Positions 34,739 through 44,552 of a DNA stretch of 64,000 bases are shown in pieces. The translations under genes were made by a program, and so were the position numbers. This DNA comes from CAKSQF01 sp963628435 (GTDB taxonomy: Bacteria > Bacillota > Clostridia > Oscillospirales > CAG-272): contig CAVGEY010000002.1 in NCBI GenBank assembly GCA_963628435.1, positions 1 to 64,000 on the forward strand. The letters are read 5' to 3'. Under the pieces are notes generated by a model. The model was given only the letters and a program-made list of their open reading frames with translations, did no database searches and was not told where the DNA came from. Within the stretch, counting starts at the first letter, position 1; each line of letters opens with the position of its first letter.

Positions 34739-34767
34739 ATTTTACCATTCGGCGCTTCGGTTGTCAA
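34739..34767 (-). promoter_or_regulatory. Promoter of the YfbR-like gene
   Basis: On the minus strand TTGACA (34762-34767) and TAAAAT (34739-34744) with a 17-base spacer, divergent from the thyX promoter. Confidence 0.82.
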
Positions 34768-34785
34768 GAAAAAGCCGACAAAATA

Positions 34786-34814
34786 TTGACTTAACGCATA
34801 AAGTATGTTAAAAT
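34786..34814 (+). promoter_or_regulatory. Promoter of thyX
   Basis: TTGACT (34786-34791) and TAAAAT (34809-34814) with a 17-base spacer. Confidence 0.8.
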
Positions 34815-34889
34815 CAGTAAAATATATTCAAAATATTCAAAAAATCAAGCCGAAGATTTGAATTTATCACGGAAAGGTACGGTCAAAAA

Positions 34890-35648
34890 ATGAAAGTCGA
34901 ACTGCTTACTTATACTCCCGACGCCGACAAACTTGTCGCCGCCGCCGCCAAACTCTGCTATGCGAAAAGCGACATCGACACGCTTATGGACAAGCTCACC
35001 CCCGACAAGGTCGAGAATTTTCTGAAGCTGCTCGGTGATCTCGGTCACGAATCGCCGATTGAGCACGCCTCGTTCACATTCGGCATCGAGGGTGTATCCC
35101 GTGCGCTGCTCGCGCAGATTACGAGACACAGAATTGCGTCTTTTTCGGTACAGAGCCAGCGTTATGTCGACAAGAGCGGATTCGACTACATCACGCCGCC
35201 CGAAATCGCGGCAATACCCGAAGCAAAAGCGCTGTACGAAGAAACTATGGCGCACGACGCGGATGTATACGGAAAGCTGCGTGAAATGCTCGTAAAACAT
35301 CATACCGAGGCCTTTATATCCGAAGGGATGACTGCGGATGCGGCAGCGAAAGCCGCCGAGAAGAAAGCCAACGAAGATGCGCGTTTTGTTCTTCCGAATT
35401 CGTGCGACACAAGAATAATCATGACCATGAACACGCGTTCGCTCTACAACTTTTTCAGACTTCGCTGCTGCAACCGCGCTCAATGGGAAATCCGTGAGCT
35501 TGCGACCGAAATGCTCGTCCTCTGCAAAAAAGCGGCTCCCCTGCTCTTTTCGGGTGCGGGTCCGTCCTGTCTGAAAGGCGCATGTTCCGAAGGCAAAATG
35601 TGCTGCGGCAAAGCAAAAGAAGTTCGCGAAAAATTCGCCAATCTGTAA
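34890..35648 (+). CDS. thyX: Flavin-dependent thymidylate synthase ThyX
   Basis: Makes dTMP from dUMP using methylenetetrahydrofolate and FAD/NADPH, without ThyA. The ThyX signature RHRxxSxxxxSxRY is complete (RHRIASFSVQSQRY, about residues 88-101). IEHASFTFGIEGVSRALLAQ and PNSCDTRIIMTMNTRSLYNF are the other conserved blocks. At 252 residues the length is normal. The C-terminus is Cys-rich (CLKGACSEGKMCCGK), an extension seen in some Clostridial ThyX proteins. A ribosome site GGAAAGG precedes the ATG, and a terminator hairpin follows. Confidence 0.97.
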   Translation: MKVELLTYTPDADKLVAAAAKLCYAKSDIDTLMDKLTPDKVENFLKLLGDLGHESPIEHASFTFGIEGVSRALLAQITRHRIASFSVQSQRYVDKSGFDYITPPEIAAIPEAKALYEETMAHDADVYGKLREMLVKHHTEAFISEGMTADAAAKAAEKKANEDARFVLPNSCDTRIIMTMNTRSLYNFFRLRCCNRAQWEIRELATEMLVLCKKAAPLLFSGAGPSCLKGACSEGKMCCGKAKEVREKFANL

Positions 35649-35702
35649 AACAGATCGAGACCGTCCTTTTCGCAATTATAAAATCAACTGCAAATCGTAC
35701 GA

Positions 35703-35738
35703 AAATGCGGCAGACCGAATACGGTATGCCGCATTTTT
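35703..35738 (+). terminator. Terminator after thyX
   Basis: AAATGCGGCA pairs with TGCCGCATTT, with an inner GACCG/CGGT pair, and is followed by Ts. Confidence 0.8.
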
Positions 35739-35834
35739 CGGCATATTGATTATTTTCCGATGTTTGCGTCGTCCTGTTCTTTTGAGTTTTACGGGTCATC
35801 GAAATGTTCTTTTGTTTTTTCGGACACTCAAAAT

Positions 35835-35860
35835 AAAGCCCCGACTTTTGTCGGGGCTTT
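35835..35860 (-). terminator. Terminator after the first CotH gene
   Basis: AAAGCCCCGAC and GTCGGGGCTTT pair perfectly around a TTTT loop directly after the minus-strand stop; on the minus strand a T-rich stretch follows. Confidence 0.85.
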
Positions 35861-35864
35861 ACAA

Positions 35865-38270
35865 TTATCTTTGCTTTTTATATTTGACAATCAGAACGGC
35901 GAGCAGAACTGCGGTAAATACCGCACAAGTTCCGGCGATTATCCGCACGACATCGAGTATATCAATATCCCAAATATTCCAAAAATATTTTCCGCCGCCG
36001 TTTTCGGTTGTTGCGGGTACATCGGTAATTGACGTATCGGCGCTTGATACGGGCTTCGGCAATTCGGTTGCGGGGACTTCGGTAGTCGGAACATCGGTTG
36101 TCCCGGCCGTCGCAGTCGCAGTTGTTACGGGTGGTGTCGGCAGAGCCGCACTCTTACTGCCGTGATCGGGGAAAAGTTCGTTTCTTACCCATTTGGGATA
36201 GAGAAAACCGTTTTCATTCACACTGTAAGCATCGCCGAAAGCATAAGTGCTTTCGCCGTCGGTCCAGCCGATGCAGCTGTACCCGTTTTCACATAACGAA
36301 ATCTTCGGCAGCGTTATACTGCTTCCCTTCTCGCAAATTACGGTATCGTTGCCCGACAGTTTGACAACGCACTCCCCGTCCTCGGCGGCACCCGCTGTCC
36401 TTGCCCTCAATGAAATATACGCCGCGCCGTCTGATTTTCCCGACGAATCGGACAGGCTGAGAAAGACAACATTCAGCCCGTTTTCCCTTCTGTCGAGATA
36501 TTCGGCGGGTATTGTCAGCTCGTTTTTCACGTCTTTATTAAGTACCGTATGCAGGGCGAATTTACCGTTTACATAAACAGATACCGATTTATCGCTGTTC
36601 GATGACAGACCGACGGAAAGCCGCAAATCTCCGCTTTCATTTGCTTTAATAATATAATCGGTCGGATATTCGCCGATTGATGCGTTGTTTGTCGGCACCG
36701 ATTCCGAACCGTCCGACAATACATCGATTGTGAGTGCATCTGTCTGTTTAATGCCGCATTTTTCTATATTCGGATCCCGCTTGGAAAACTGTTTATCAAG
36801 CCACGCTATTCGATTGTTAAGCCATTCGGAAAGCGTCTGATATTCACTTTCGAAATCGGTTGCCCTTTTATTCGTCATATACCAGTTTTTGGGCATGCCG
36901 TATTTTTTGCTGTCGTTATCCGATTCCGCCTTGATATAATCGTGATACAGCGGCATCGCATCAAGCATTTCATCGACGAGAGGGCGTATTTCAAACCATC
37001 TGTCGGAAAGTTCGGCGACAAAATACGGATCGCCGCAAAGTTCTTTCCACCATCCCGCTCTGCCGTCGATATTGAACCAGCTGTCGTAGCGAAACCACCC
37101 GGAATAGAGCGTAACCTGATTTCCGCACCCTCCGTCAAAATCCCAGCATGGCCCGAAATAGATTTTTCCGTTATCGATATAAAGATAAACCGACAGCCAC
37201 CCGAATTCGCAGTTTTTGAAAAGATTGAAAACGAGATAATAATCTATAAGCGACTGCATATCGCAAAGTTCACTGTAATGGCGTCCGTCCGATGTACGGA
37301 AATCGTCCGAGTAAACGGCCTCTTCGAAATCGGCAATCAGTCCTTTGACATAGTCGTACATTTCGGTATTGGTCGAGAGTGCCTTCGGACTTTTTATCTC
37401 AAGCGGTACCTTTTTGTCTGTCCTGAACTTTGTCGTATCGCCGTCCATACGGGAATTAAGCTCGATGAGATAGCCCGAATCAATATTATAATCCGAAATA
37501 TCGCAGTAATCCGAAATCAGATATCCGTCAAATTCGCCTGTGGTTATCCACGACAAATCGTCTGTCATTCGGTCGATAAGGCTGTCTTTATCTTCGTCGT
37601 CGAGATTTTCGATCCGGGCAATCGTTTTCGCGACGCTTTCGGCTCTGTCCTCCCAATCGGGGATATTAACTCTTCCGCTCGCTATCCTGACATTTTCGCA
37701 AAGAGTGTATATACCTCTGTATTCGCCGTTTATGTAAACGGTAACCCATCTCGACCGCGTATAGGTGAGTCCCATTCTGCCCGACAGGTCATAAGTCAGT
37801 TTGTTTCTCATATTGGTGACATCGAAAAAATTCGCGATAAGCACCCAGTGTTTGCTTTTGCCCATTCCGAGCAGATCGGCCTTACTGTCGAGTTTGATTC
37901 TGTAAGAATATTTTCTTCCTTTTCCGAGAAGTCGGGTGTAAAACGATGTGTTTCCGCGACAGCGTATCTTTATCGTCGATCCTTCCTCGGTCGTGTAGTC
38001 GTTTTCATATTCGGCAAATCTTTCGGGAAGTGTCATACGCATCTCTGCCGTCAGATATTCCTCTTTTGAATCGATTTTCTTTCCGTCTTCGGTCGTTATA
38101 TATACAGCCGGCAGCTCTTCACTCGTCTTTTCGGGTTCGGTGCTTCCGCTCTCGGAGGCTGTCGCCACATAGGCAGCGACAGGAGACAGGGCAAGCACAA
38201 TCGCAAAAGCGGCCGGCATAATTCTATGTATGATATCAGTAAAAAATCTGTTTTTGCCTGTTTTGTTCAT
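35865..38270 (-). CDS. CotH-kinase family surface protein, paralogue 1
   Basis: An exported, membrane-anchored protein of 801 residues with a secretory kinase domain. After a signal segment (MPAAFAIVLALSPVAAYVA) the CotH domain spans about residues 55-500: IKIRCRGNTSF, KSKHWVLIANFFDVTNMRNK, YRGIYTLCENVRI and the catalytic GPCWDFDGGCGN with Asp377 and Asp379. Then come a beta-rich region, a Listeria/Bacteroides-type repeat (GYSCIGWTDGESTYAFGDAY), a Thr/Pro linker and a C-terminal membrane segment ending KYKKQR. CotH proteins phosphorylate Ser of spore-coat proteins in Bacillus; no spore-coat gene is near, so the substrate is unknown. It is one of three tandem paralogues. Confidence 0.9.
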   Translation of the reverse strand: MNKTGKNRFFTDIIHRIMPAAFAIVLALSPVAAYVATASESGSTEPEKTSEELPAVYITTEDGKKIDSKEEYLTAEMRMTLPERFAEYENDYTTEEGSTIKIRCRGNTSFYTRLLGKGRKYSYRIKLDSKADLLGMGKSKHWVLIANFFDVTNMRNKLTYDLSGRMGLTYTRSRWVTVYINGEYRGIYTLCENVRIASGRVNIPDWEDRAESVAKTIARIENLDDEDKDSLIDRMTDDLSWITTGEFDGYLISDYCDISDYNIDSGYLIELNSRMDGDTTKFRTDKKVPLEIKSPKALSTNTEMYDYVKGLIADFEEAVYSDDFRTSDGRHYSELCDMQSLIDYYLVFNLFKNCEFGWLSVYLYIDNGKIYFGPCWDFDGGCGNQVTLYSGWFRYDSWFNIDGRAGWWKELCGDPYFVAELSDRWFEIRPLVDEMLDAMPLYHDYIKAESDNDSKKYGMPKNWYMTNKRATDFESEYQTLSEWLNNRIAWLDKQFSKRDPNIEKCGIKQTDALTIDVLSDGSESVPTNNASIGEYPTDYIIKANESGDLRLSVGLSSNSDKSVSVYVNGKFALHTVLNKDVKNELTIPAEYLDRRENGLNVVFLSLSDSSGKSDGAAYISLRARTAGAAEDGECVVKLSGNDTVICEKGSSITLPKISLCENGYSCIGWTDGESTYAFGDAYSVNENGFLYPKWVRNELFPDHGSKSAALPTPPVTTATATAGTTDVPTTEVPATELPKPVSSADTSITDVPATTENGGGKYFWNIWDIDILDVVRIIAGTCAVFTAVLLAVLIVKYKKQR

Positions 38271-38321
38271 TTCGGTTTGATGCCCTCCATAGGCAAGTTT
38301 ATCGTATTTATCGTATAATGT

Positions 38322-38350
38322 ATAATATCACAACAGACTTAAAAAGTCAA
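38322..38350 (-). promoter_or_regulatory. Promoter of CotH paralogue 1
   Basis: On the minus strand TTGACT (38345-38350) and TATTAT (38322-38327) with a 17-base spacer. Confidence 0.75.
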
Positions 38351-38446
38351 TCATTATCTGCCGACAGACAAAACAACATATATAATGCGGAAAATGAACT
38401 TTTCCGCCGTACATATCGGCAACTTATGACGCTTTTTTTGAAAAAG

Positions 38447-38487
38447 TCCCCCATACCGCGACATTTGCCGTGATATGGGGGACTTAC
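38447..38487 (-). terminator. Terminator after CotH paralogue 2
   Basis: AAGTCCCCCATA and TATGGGGGACTT form a 12-bp stem; it lies just after the minus-strand stop at 38521. Confidence 0.75.
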
Positions 38488-38520
38488 GATTAAATCGGAC
38501 GGTTTTTCCGTCGATTATTA

Positions 38521-41034
38521 TCAGTTTTTCTTTTTCTTCTTGATAACAAGTATGATGCAAACCGCAGCGGCTGCAATCACAACGACAACCGTGCCGATGA
38601 TTATATACGGCAAAATCGATTTGCCGGTACTGTCAACGCCGCCGTTTTCGGTGGTAACCGCAGCGGTGGTTATCGGCGCATCCGGCGATGTCGCGGCTGT
38701 CGCAGTCGTTTCGGCAGACGGAGGCGTCGGCTCTGCCGTTGTTTTCGGTTTATCCTGAGCAGTTGTCGTTGTTTTCGGGGCCTCGGTAACCGCCGCCGTT
38801 GTTGTAATCGGTGCCGTCGTGGTTACGGGTGCCGCCGTTGTCACTTTGGCGGTAGTGGTTTCTTCTTTTTTCTGCTCGGTTTTCGGAGCTTCACTCTTAA
38901 TTCCGGCGCGGTCCGGGAAAAGATCGGTGCGCACCCAGTCATAATACAGGTAAACATCGCGTACTACCGTGAATTTTCCGCCGCTCGGATAGCTGTTTTC
39001 GCCGTCCGACCACTTTGTGCAGCTGTATCCCTGTTCGGTCGCCGTGATTTTCGGGAGGGTTATCGTTGTTCCCTTTTTTGCGACAATCGTGGTATTATCC
39101 TGAAGTTTGATAATATACTCATTATTTTCGGGATTTTCGGTGCTTCTCGCACGAATCGATATATATGACGTCTGATAATAATCGTTGTTGAAATTTATAC
39201 CGATCATACGAATGATATTTATTCCATCCTCGCTCGTATCCAGCATCGATTTGGGAATCGTTATTTCGGCGGGCTCATCCTGAGAAAGAACAACCTTATC
39301 GAAAAGTTTTCCGTTTACATAAATCTCGGTATATCTGATTGACGTATGCTGTGTGGTGATTTTAAGAGTCAAATCCCGATTTGTCTTTATGCCGTATTTA
39401 TATGTTGCGGAATATTCGCAAAGGCTTCCCTTATCTTTTTCGAGTTCGCTGCCGTCATTATAGGTTATTTTCATCTGAATTTTTTCGGATGTGGATATTC
39501 CGCAGCCCTCTATATTCGGATTTGACAATTTGAACTGTCTGTCGAGCCAGCTGATTCTGTTTTTCATCCATTTATACAGCGTTTTGTATTCGGTGTCAAA
39601 ATCAACACAACGCTGATCGGTCATATACCAGTTAAGCGGCATCCCGTATTTTTCGCTGTCCCTGTCGGTTTCCGCCTTTATATAATTATAATAAGTCGGC
39701 ATTATATCCATCATCTCGTTGACAAGATCGCGGATTTCAAACCAGCGGTCGCCTACGAGCGCGACATAATACGGATCGCCGCAAAGTTCGTTCCACCATT
39801 CGGCGCGTCCCATATAAAACCATTTATTGTACGGATACCAATCGTTTGTCAGAGTTACCTGATTTCCGCATCCGCCGTCAAAGTCCCAGCAGGGACCGAA
39901 ATAGATTTTGCCGCCGTCTATATACAGAAATATTGAGAGCGCTCCGAATTCGATGTTTTTGAAGAGGTTGAAAACGAGAAAATAATCTATCAGCGAATTT
40001 ACATCGCAAAGCTCACTGTAATGTCGTCCGTCGGATGTGCAGAAATTTTCCGAATATATTGCCTCTTCGAAATCGTTAAGCAGTGTTTTGACATAGTTCA
40101 GCATCTCGGTGTTCGTGTCGAGTGCCGACGGATTGCTGATTTCGATAGGCTTCCCGTGAGATGTATAAAATTTAGTGCCGTCCCCGTCCATTCGGTTATC
40201 ATATTCGATAAGATAACCGGATGTTATATCGAAATCGGATGTATCGTAATAGTCGGAGATGACATAATTTCCGTATTTTCCGGAGGTAATCCACGAGAGA
40301 TTTTTCTTCATTTTTTCGGCGAGTCTGTCAATCTGCCCGTCATCATACGATTCGGCGCGTCCGATTGCCTTTGCAACATCCTCGGCACGGTCCTCCCAAT
40401 CGGGAATGTCGACACGGTTGTTTGCTATTCTTATGCTTTCGCAAAGAGTATAAATGCCTCTGTACTCACCGTTGAGATAAACGACAACCCATCTTGACTG
40501 CATATAGGTAAGTCCCATTCTGCCCGAAAGGTCATAGGTGAGTTTATTTCTCATATTGGTAACATCGTAAAAATTCGCGATAAGTACCCAGTGTTTGCTC
40601 TTGCCCATTCCGAGAAGATCGGCTTTTTTATCGAGTTTTATCTTATACGAATATTTCTCGCCGCTTCCGAGACGGCGTTCGCTTGTTTCGAATGTCGAGT
40701 TTCCGCGGCAATGTATGGTCATTCCCGCGCCTGTGTCGGTTGTATAGTCATTCGTATACTCGGCATATCGTTTGGGCAGAGTCATACGCAATGTTCCGGT
40801 TTTCTTCTCGGTTTTCGAGTTTACCTTCTTACCGTCATCGGTTGTAAGATAGATTTTCGGCAGTTCTTCGCCTGACGCGACCGTAGCAAGACTTGACACG
40901 GCGCTGTCTGCGGTATTCTTTTCGCTTTCCGCCGAAACGACAGACGAGAAAATCGGAAGAATCATTGCCGCAAGCGAAAAGATCGCAACAATCCGGCAGA
41001 TAATACTCTTTTTGGCCTTGTTCTGTTTTTCCAC
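38521..41034 (-). CDS. CotH-kinase family surface protein, paralogue 2
   Basis: An 837-residue paralogue of its neighbours. The start is GTG at 41034, with GGGGTGA about seven bases upstream. Signal segment IVAIFSLAAMILPIFSSVVSA precedes the kinase core: MTIHCRGNSTF, KSKHWVLIANFYDVTNMRNK, GIYTLCESIRI and GPCWDFDGGCGN. The extracellular end has a beta repeat (GYSCTKWSDGENSYPSGGKF), then a Thr/Ala/Pro-rich stretch of about 80 residues (TTTAPITTTAAVTEAPKTTT), the longest of the three, and an anchor helix ending KKKKKN. It has its own promoter and terminator, so the copies are regulated separately. Confidence 0.9.
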   Translation of the reverse strand: MEKQNKAKKSIICRIVAIFSLAAMILPIFSSVVSAESEKNTADSAVSSLATVASGEELPKIYLTTDDGKKVNSKTEKKTGTLRMTLPKRYAEYTNDYTTDTGAGMTIHCRGNSTFETSERRLGSGEKYSYKIKLDKKADLLGMGKSKHWVLIANFYDVTNMRNKLTYDLSGRMGLTYMQSRWVVVYLNGEYRGIYTLCESIRIANNRVDIPDWEDRAEDVAKAIGRAESYDDGQIDRLAEKMKKNLSWITSGKYGNYVISDYYDTSDFDITSGYLIEYDNRMDGDGTKFYTSHGKPIEISNPSALDTNTEMLNYVKTLLNDFEEAIYSENFCTSDGRHYSELCDVNSLIDYFLVFNLFKNIEFGALSIFLYIDGGKIYFGPCWDFDGGCGNQVTLTNDWYPYNKWFYMGRAEWWNELCGDPYYVALVGDRWFEIRDLVNEMMDIMPTYYNYIKAETDRDSEKYGMPLNWYMTDQRCVDFDTEYKTLYKWMKNRISWLDRQFKLSNPNIEGCGISTSEKIQMKITYNDGSELEKDKGSLCEYSATYKYGIKTNRDLTLKITTQHTSIRYTEIYVNGKLFDKVVLSQDEPAEITIPKSMLDTSEDGINIIRMIGINFNNDYYQTSYISIRARSTENPENNEYIIKLQDNTTIVAKKGTTITLPKITATEQGYSCTKWSDGENSYPSGGKFTVVRDVYLYYDWVRTDLFPDRAGIKSEAPKTEQKKEETTTAKVTTAAPVTTTAPITTTAAVTEAPKTTTTAQDKPKTTAEPTPPSAETTATAATSPDAPITTAAVTTENGGVDSTGKSILPYIIIGTVVVVIAAAAVCIILVIKKKKKN

Positions 41035-41087
41035 TGATATTCACCCCGAATAATTTAATCTGAAACTTTATTTGTTCATTTCATTTT

Positions 41088-41116
41088 ATTTTAGCATACA
41101 GCTTGTGAAATGTCAA
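41088..41116 (-). promoter_or_regulatory. Promoter of CotH paralogue 2
   Basis: On the minus strand TTGACA (41111-41116) and TAAAAT (41088-41093) with a 17-base spacer. Confidence 0.82.
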
Positions 41117-41171
41117 CATTGTTTTACCTTTATTTAACCGTATTTTTGTTATTTATTATTTGTTTTGATAA

Positions 41172-41216
41172 AAAAAGCAGGTAAAAACTCAAAATGAGTT
41201 TTACCTGCCTTTTTTT
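41172..41216 (-). terminator. Terminator after CotH paralogue 3
   Basis: AGGCAGGTAAAACTC on the minus strand pairs with GAGTTTTTACCTGC (one base out of register) and is followed by a run of seven Ts. Confidence 0.85.
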
Positions 41217-41230
41217 AATTATCGGATTTT

Positions 41231-43534
41231 TCAGTTTTCGGCATCCGTTTTTTTCGATTTTTTCAGTTTGAAAACAACAAATGCCACCGCAGCGCCGATC
41301 AATGCCGCAGATCCTGCCGATATCGCGACAATCGCGATGACGGGCAGCTTACTCTCTGTATTATCATCGGGTTCGACGGGAATATCGGGATAGACGATAG
41401 GCTCATCTATGGGCTCGGCCATATCGGGGAAAAGAATCGTTCGTTTCCAGCAGTAGTAAAGATATGTCGATTCCTCGACAGTAAACTCGTATCCTTCGGG
41501 ATAGATATACTCCCCGTCTGTCCAGCCGAGTGCCTTATAACCGTCATATTTGACGGTTATTTCGGGAAGAGTTACAACGCTTCCCTTATCAACAAGCTTT
41601 ACTCCGTTATCGGCAAGTTTCAGAGAAACCTGCGAATAATCCGCTTTCGGCGAAACGGCAGCTCTTACCGTCAGATATCCCGCTCTGTAATATTCGTTCG
41701 AATTGTTTATCATCGCAACATAGATGACATTTACGCTGCCTTCGGTCAAATCAAAGAGGCTCTTATCAAGTTTGACTTTTGCCGACTTAGACTGAGAACA
41801 TTCGACTTTTTTGACAAAAGCTCCGTTAACATACACTTCGGCATATCTGTGTGTAGTATGATTCGTCACTATGCGCAGGGTTATATCGCCGCCGTCATTG
41901 ATATCGTACTGATAATCTGCGGGGGCGCCCGCAACCGTAGATTTTTCTTTAACGAGATCCGCTCCCGACGATCTCAGACTGAGCACGAGTCTTTCCGACT
42001 TTTCAAGTCCTTTGCCCTCCATATTGGGATCGCGCAGTGACCATTGTTCGTCAAGCCATTCGACACGGTTATACATCCAGTTTTTCATGGTTTGGAATTC
42101 TATTTCGAATCCCTCGGTATGACTTCCCTGCATATACCAGTTATGCGGTGCGCCCGCCCACTCGTAGTTTCTGAGTGCCTCGGTTTCGATATAATCGTGA
42201 TAGTAATCTATCGATCCGAGCATTTCATCGACAAGGTCGCGTATCTCAAACCAGCGGTTTTCAACCTTTGTAACATAGAGCGGATCGGCGCAGAGTTCTT
42301 TCCACCAGTCGGCGCGTCCGCCGATGTTGAACCAGTTGTCGTATCTGTACCAGTCATCGGTAAGTGTTACCTGATTGGCGCTGGCGTTATCGAAATCCCA
42401 GCACGGGCCGAAATAAATCTTGCCGTTTTCGATATAAAGATAAATCGAAAGCCATCCGAACTCAATGTTTTTGTAAAGGTTGAAAATGATAAAATAATCA
42501 ACCATCGAATCGACATCGACAAATTCACTGTAATGTCTGCCGTCGGATGTGCAGAAATTTTCCGAATAGATTGCCTCTTCGAAATCGTCAAGCAGAGTTT
42601 TGACATAGTTCAGCATTTCGGTATTGGTATCAAGCGCCGACGGGCTGCAAAGCTCAATCGGTTTTCCGTGAGATGTGCGGAATTTCGTCGATGTGCCGTC
42701 CATTCGTTCGTCATACTCTATGAGATATCCCGAATTGATATTGAAATCGGATGTATCGTAATAGTCGGAAATCTTATAGTTTTCGAATTTGCCGGATGTA
42801 ATCCAGCTGAGATCGTTTTTCATTTTCGTGACGAGCTTTGCCGTCTCGGATTCTCTCATCGATTCGGCACGGCCTATTGCCTCGGCAACATTCTTTGCCC
42901 GTTTTTCCCAATCGGTGATATTTACGACCTGCTCATCAAGACGAAGTGCCTCGCAAAGCGAGTAAAGTCCGTAATATGTCCCGTTGACATAGAGTACAAC
43001 CCATCTTGACTGCGTATACGGCATACCCATCATACCCGACAGATCATAGACGAGCTTATTGCGCATATTCGTAACATCAAATACATTCGAAATAAGCACC
43101 CAGTGCTTGCTTTCGCCCATACCGAGCAGGTTCGCCTTATTTTCGAGCTTGATTTTATACGAATATTTGCCGGTGCCGGAAACATCGCCCGATGAAAAGC
43201 TCGAGTTTCCGCGCGCTTTCATCTCTATTCTGCCGCCTGTTTCGGTGGTATATTCGTTCTCATACTCGGAAAATCTGTCGGTCAGCGTCAGACTCATTGA
43301 CGCTCCCTTAAATCTTTTGGTTTTATTGAGTTTTCCGTTATCGGTGGTTATATTCATCACCGGGATCTGCTCGCCGTCGTATATGAGTTTATCAAGCTGT
43401 TCGGCGGTATCGGCAAGACCCGTATCTTCACCGCTCTCGTCTGCGTAAAGGGCAGGCGCCGCTACCGAAAAAACCGCGACCAGAGCAAGCACTAATGATA
43501 AAAAGCGGCAGATTTTGTTTGAAAATCGATTCAT
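41231..43534 (-). CDS. CotH-kinase family surface protein, paralogue 3
   Basis: A 767-residue paralogue, the most divergent of the three. Signal segment ICRFLSLVLALVAVFSVAAP is followed by RIEMKARGNSSF, ESKHWVLISNVFDVTNMRNK, YYGLYSLCEALRL and GPCWDFDNASANQ, so the catalytic Asp pair is kept while the GGCGN loop of the other two copies reads NASAN. A C-terminal beta repeat (GYKALGWTDGEYIYPEGYEF) and a membrane helix follow, but the Thr-rich linker is replaced by a short Pro/Asp/Glu-rich one. It starts 15 bases after the ROK kinase gene with AAGAGGAAGCG before the ATG, so it is transcribed with rok and mrnC, unlike the other copies. Confidence 0.9.
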   Translation of the reverse strand: MNRFSNKICRFLSLVLALVAVFSVAAPALYADESGEDTGLADTAEQLDKLIYDGEQIPVMNITTDNGKLNKTKRFKGASMSLTLTDRFSEYENEYTTETGGRIEMKARGNSSFSSGDVSGTGKYSYKIKLENKANLLGMGESKHWVLISNVFDVTNMRNKLVYDLSGMMGMPYTQSRWVVLYVNGTYYGLYSLCEALRLDEQVVNITDWEKRAKNVAEAIGRAESMRESETAKLVTKMKNDLSWITSGKFENYKISDYYDTSDFNINSGYLIEYDERMDGTSTKFRTSHGKPIELCSPSALDTNTEMLNYVKTLLDDFEEAIYSENFCTSDGRHYSEFVDVDSMVDYFIIFNLYKNIEFGWLSIYLYIENGKIYFGPCWDFDNASANQVTLTDDWYRYDNWFNIGGRADWWKELCADPLYVTKVENRWFEIRDLVDEMLGSIDYYHDYIETEALRNYEWAGAPHNWYMQGSHTEGFEIEFQTMKNWMYNRVEWLDEQWSLRDPNMEGKGLEKSERLVLSLRSSGADLVKEKSTVAGAPADYQYDINDGGDITLRIVTNHTTHRYAEVYVNGAFVKKVECSQSKSAKVKLDKSLFDLTEGSVNVIYVAMINNSNEYYRAGYLTVRAAVSPKADYSQVSLKLADNGVKLVDKGSVVTLPEITVKYDGYKALGWTDGEYIYPEGYEFTVEESTYLYYCWKRTILFPDMAEPIDEPIVYPDIPVEPDDNTESKLPVIAIVAISAGSAALIGAAVAFVVFKLKKSKKTDAEN

Positions 43535-43549
43535 TTGCGCTTCCTCTTT

Positions 43550-44515
43550 TTATTTAATATTCATTCCGAGCGCTGCCGCTCCGATTATTCCCGCATCGTT
43601 TCCGAGTGTCGCCTTTTCGATTCTCGTATGATGTTTGCTGCGTTTGGCGTAATTTTCCTCATAAACCTGTTTCATCATAGGTACAAACAGAGTGTCTCCC
43701 TCATTGCTGACTCCGCCGCCTATTGAAATCACCTCGGGCTGAAAAATATTCATCATATTTGCGATACCCGTCGAGAGGTATGAAATATACATATCGCAGA
43801 CATCGGCGGCGGCGCTGTCGCCGTCTTTTTTCATCGCCGTAAACGCGGTTCTGCCGCTGACTTTGTTTATATCTCCGCCGCAGACTTTCCACATTGCGCT
43901 GTCCGGATTTTCGAGCATTTTTTCTTTTGTCATATTGATAAGTCCGGTCGCCGACGCATACGCTTCAAAGCATCCTCTTCTTCCGCAGCTGCACAGTCTT
44001 CCGTCCTTTTCTATAACCGTATGTCCTATTTCGGCACCCGCGTGGTTGAATCCCGAATATATTTTCTTATCGATAATGATTCCGCCGCCGACACCCGTAC
44101 CGAGCGTTATGACTATCGCGGAGGAAGCACCTTTTGCCGATCCCGCGGCAGCCTCTCCGAGTGCCGCCGCATTGGCGTCATTGTCGAGATAAACTTTCCC
44201 GACGCCTATACGTTCTCTTAACTTTTCGACAATCGGATAATCGAGCATTTTGAAATTGCAGGCATATTCCACTATTCCGGTTTCGCTGTTCGCGATACCC
44301 GGAGATGCGATTCCGCACGCCGAGATATCCGTGCTTTCAAGGCCGCAGTCGTGAATCAGCGACAGACAGAGTTTTGCCATATCGTCGATTATTTCATCGG
44401 GTTCGCGCGATGCTCCCGTCGGTGTACTTCCCTTTTTCACAATTTCAAAATTTTCGTTCACTACCCCGACTGCGATATTTGTTCCGCCGAGATCCACTCC
44501 GAGATAATATTTCAT
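43550..44515 (-). CDS. ROK family glucokinase
   Basis: Phosphorylates glucose or a related sugar with ATP. The start is the ATG at 44513-44515, preceded by GGGGGATATT, giving 321 residues; the open frame extends to 44767 but overlaps mrnC. ATP-binding LGVDLGGTNIAVGVV, the catalytic DNDANAAALGEA and VIVITLGTGVGGGIIID segments, and the zinc motif CSCGRRGCFEAYAS mark a ROK sugar kinase; GNDAGIIGAAALG near the end is typical of Firmicute GlcK. It lies 37 bases after mrnC and 15 before a CotH gene. Confidence 0.93.
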   Translation of the reverse strand: MKYYLGVDLGGTNIAVGVVNENFEIVKKGSTPTGASREPDEIIDDMAKLCLSLIHDCGLESTDISACGIASPGIANSETGIVEYACNFKMLDYPIVEKLRERIGVGKVYLDNDANAAALGEAAAGSAKGASSAIVITLGTGVGGGIIIDKKIYSGFNHAGAEIGHTVIEKDGRLCSCGRRGCFEAYASATGLINMTKEKMLENPDSAMWKVCGGDINKVSGRTAFTAMKKDGDSAAADVCDMYISYLSTGIANMMNIFQPEVISIGGGVSNEGDTLFVPMMKQVYEENYAKRSKHHTRIEKATLGNDAGIIGAAALGMNIK

Positions 44516-44552
44516 AGCCGCAATATCCCCCTTATTTTCATGCTTAATCTTA

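Noticed and set aside
35649..35702. Search for a phage or IS end next to the CotH tandem copies
   Set aside because: No transposase or terminal inverted repeat was found; the copies look like tandem gene duplication.
36942..38069. Plus-strand open frame of 375 codons
   Set aside because: Antisense to CotH paralogue 1, without a ribosome site; parallel shadows occur in the other two paralogues (40021-40497, 42044-43009).
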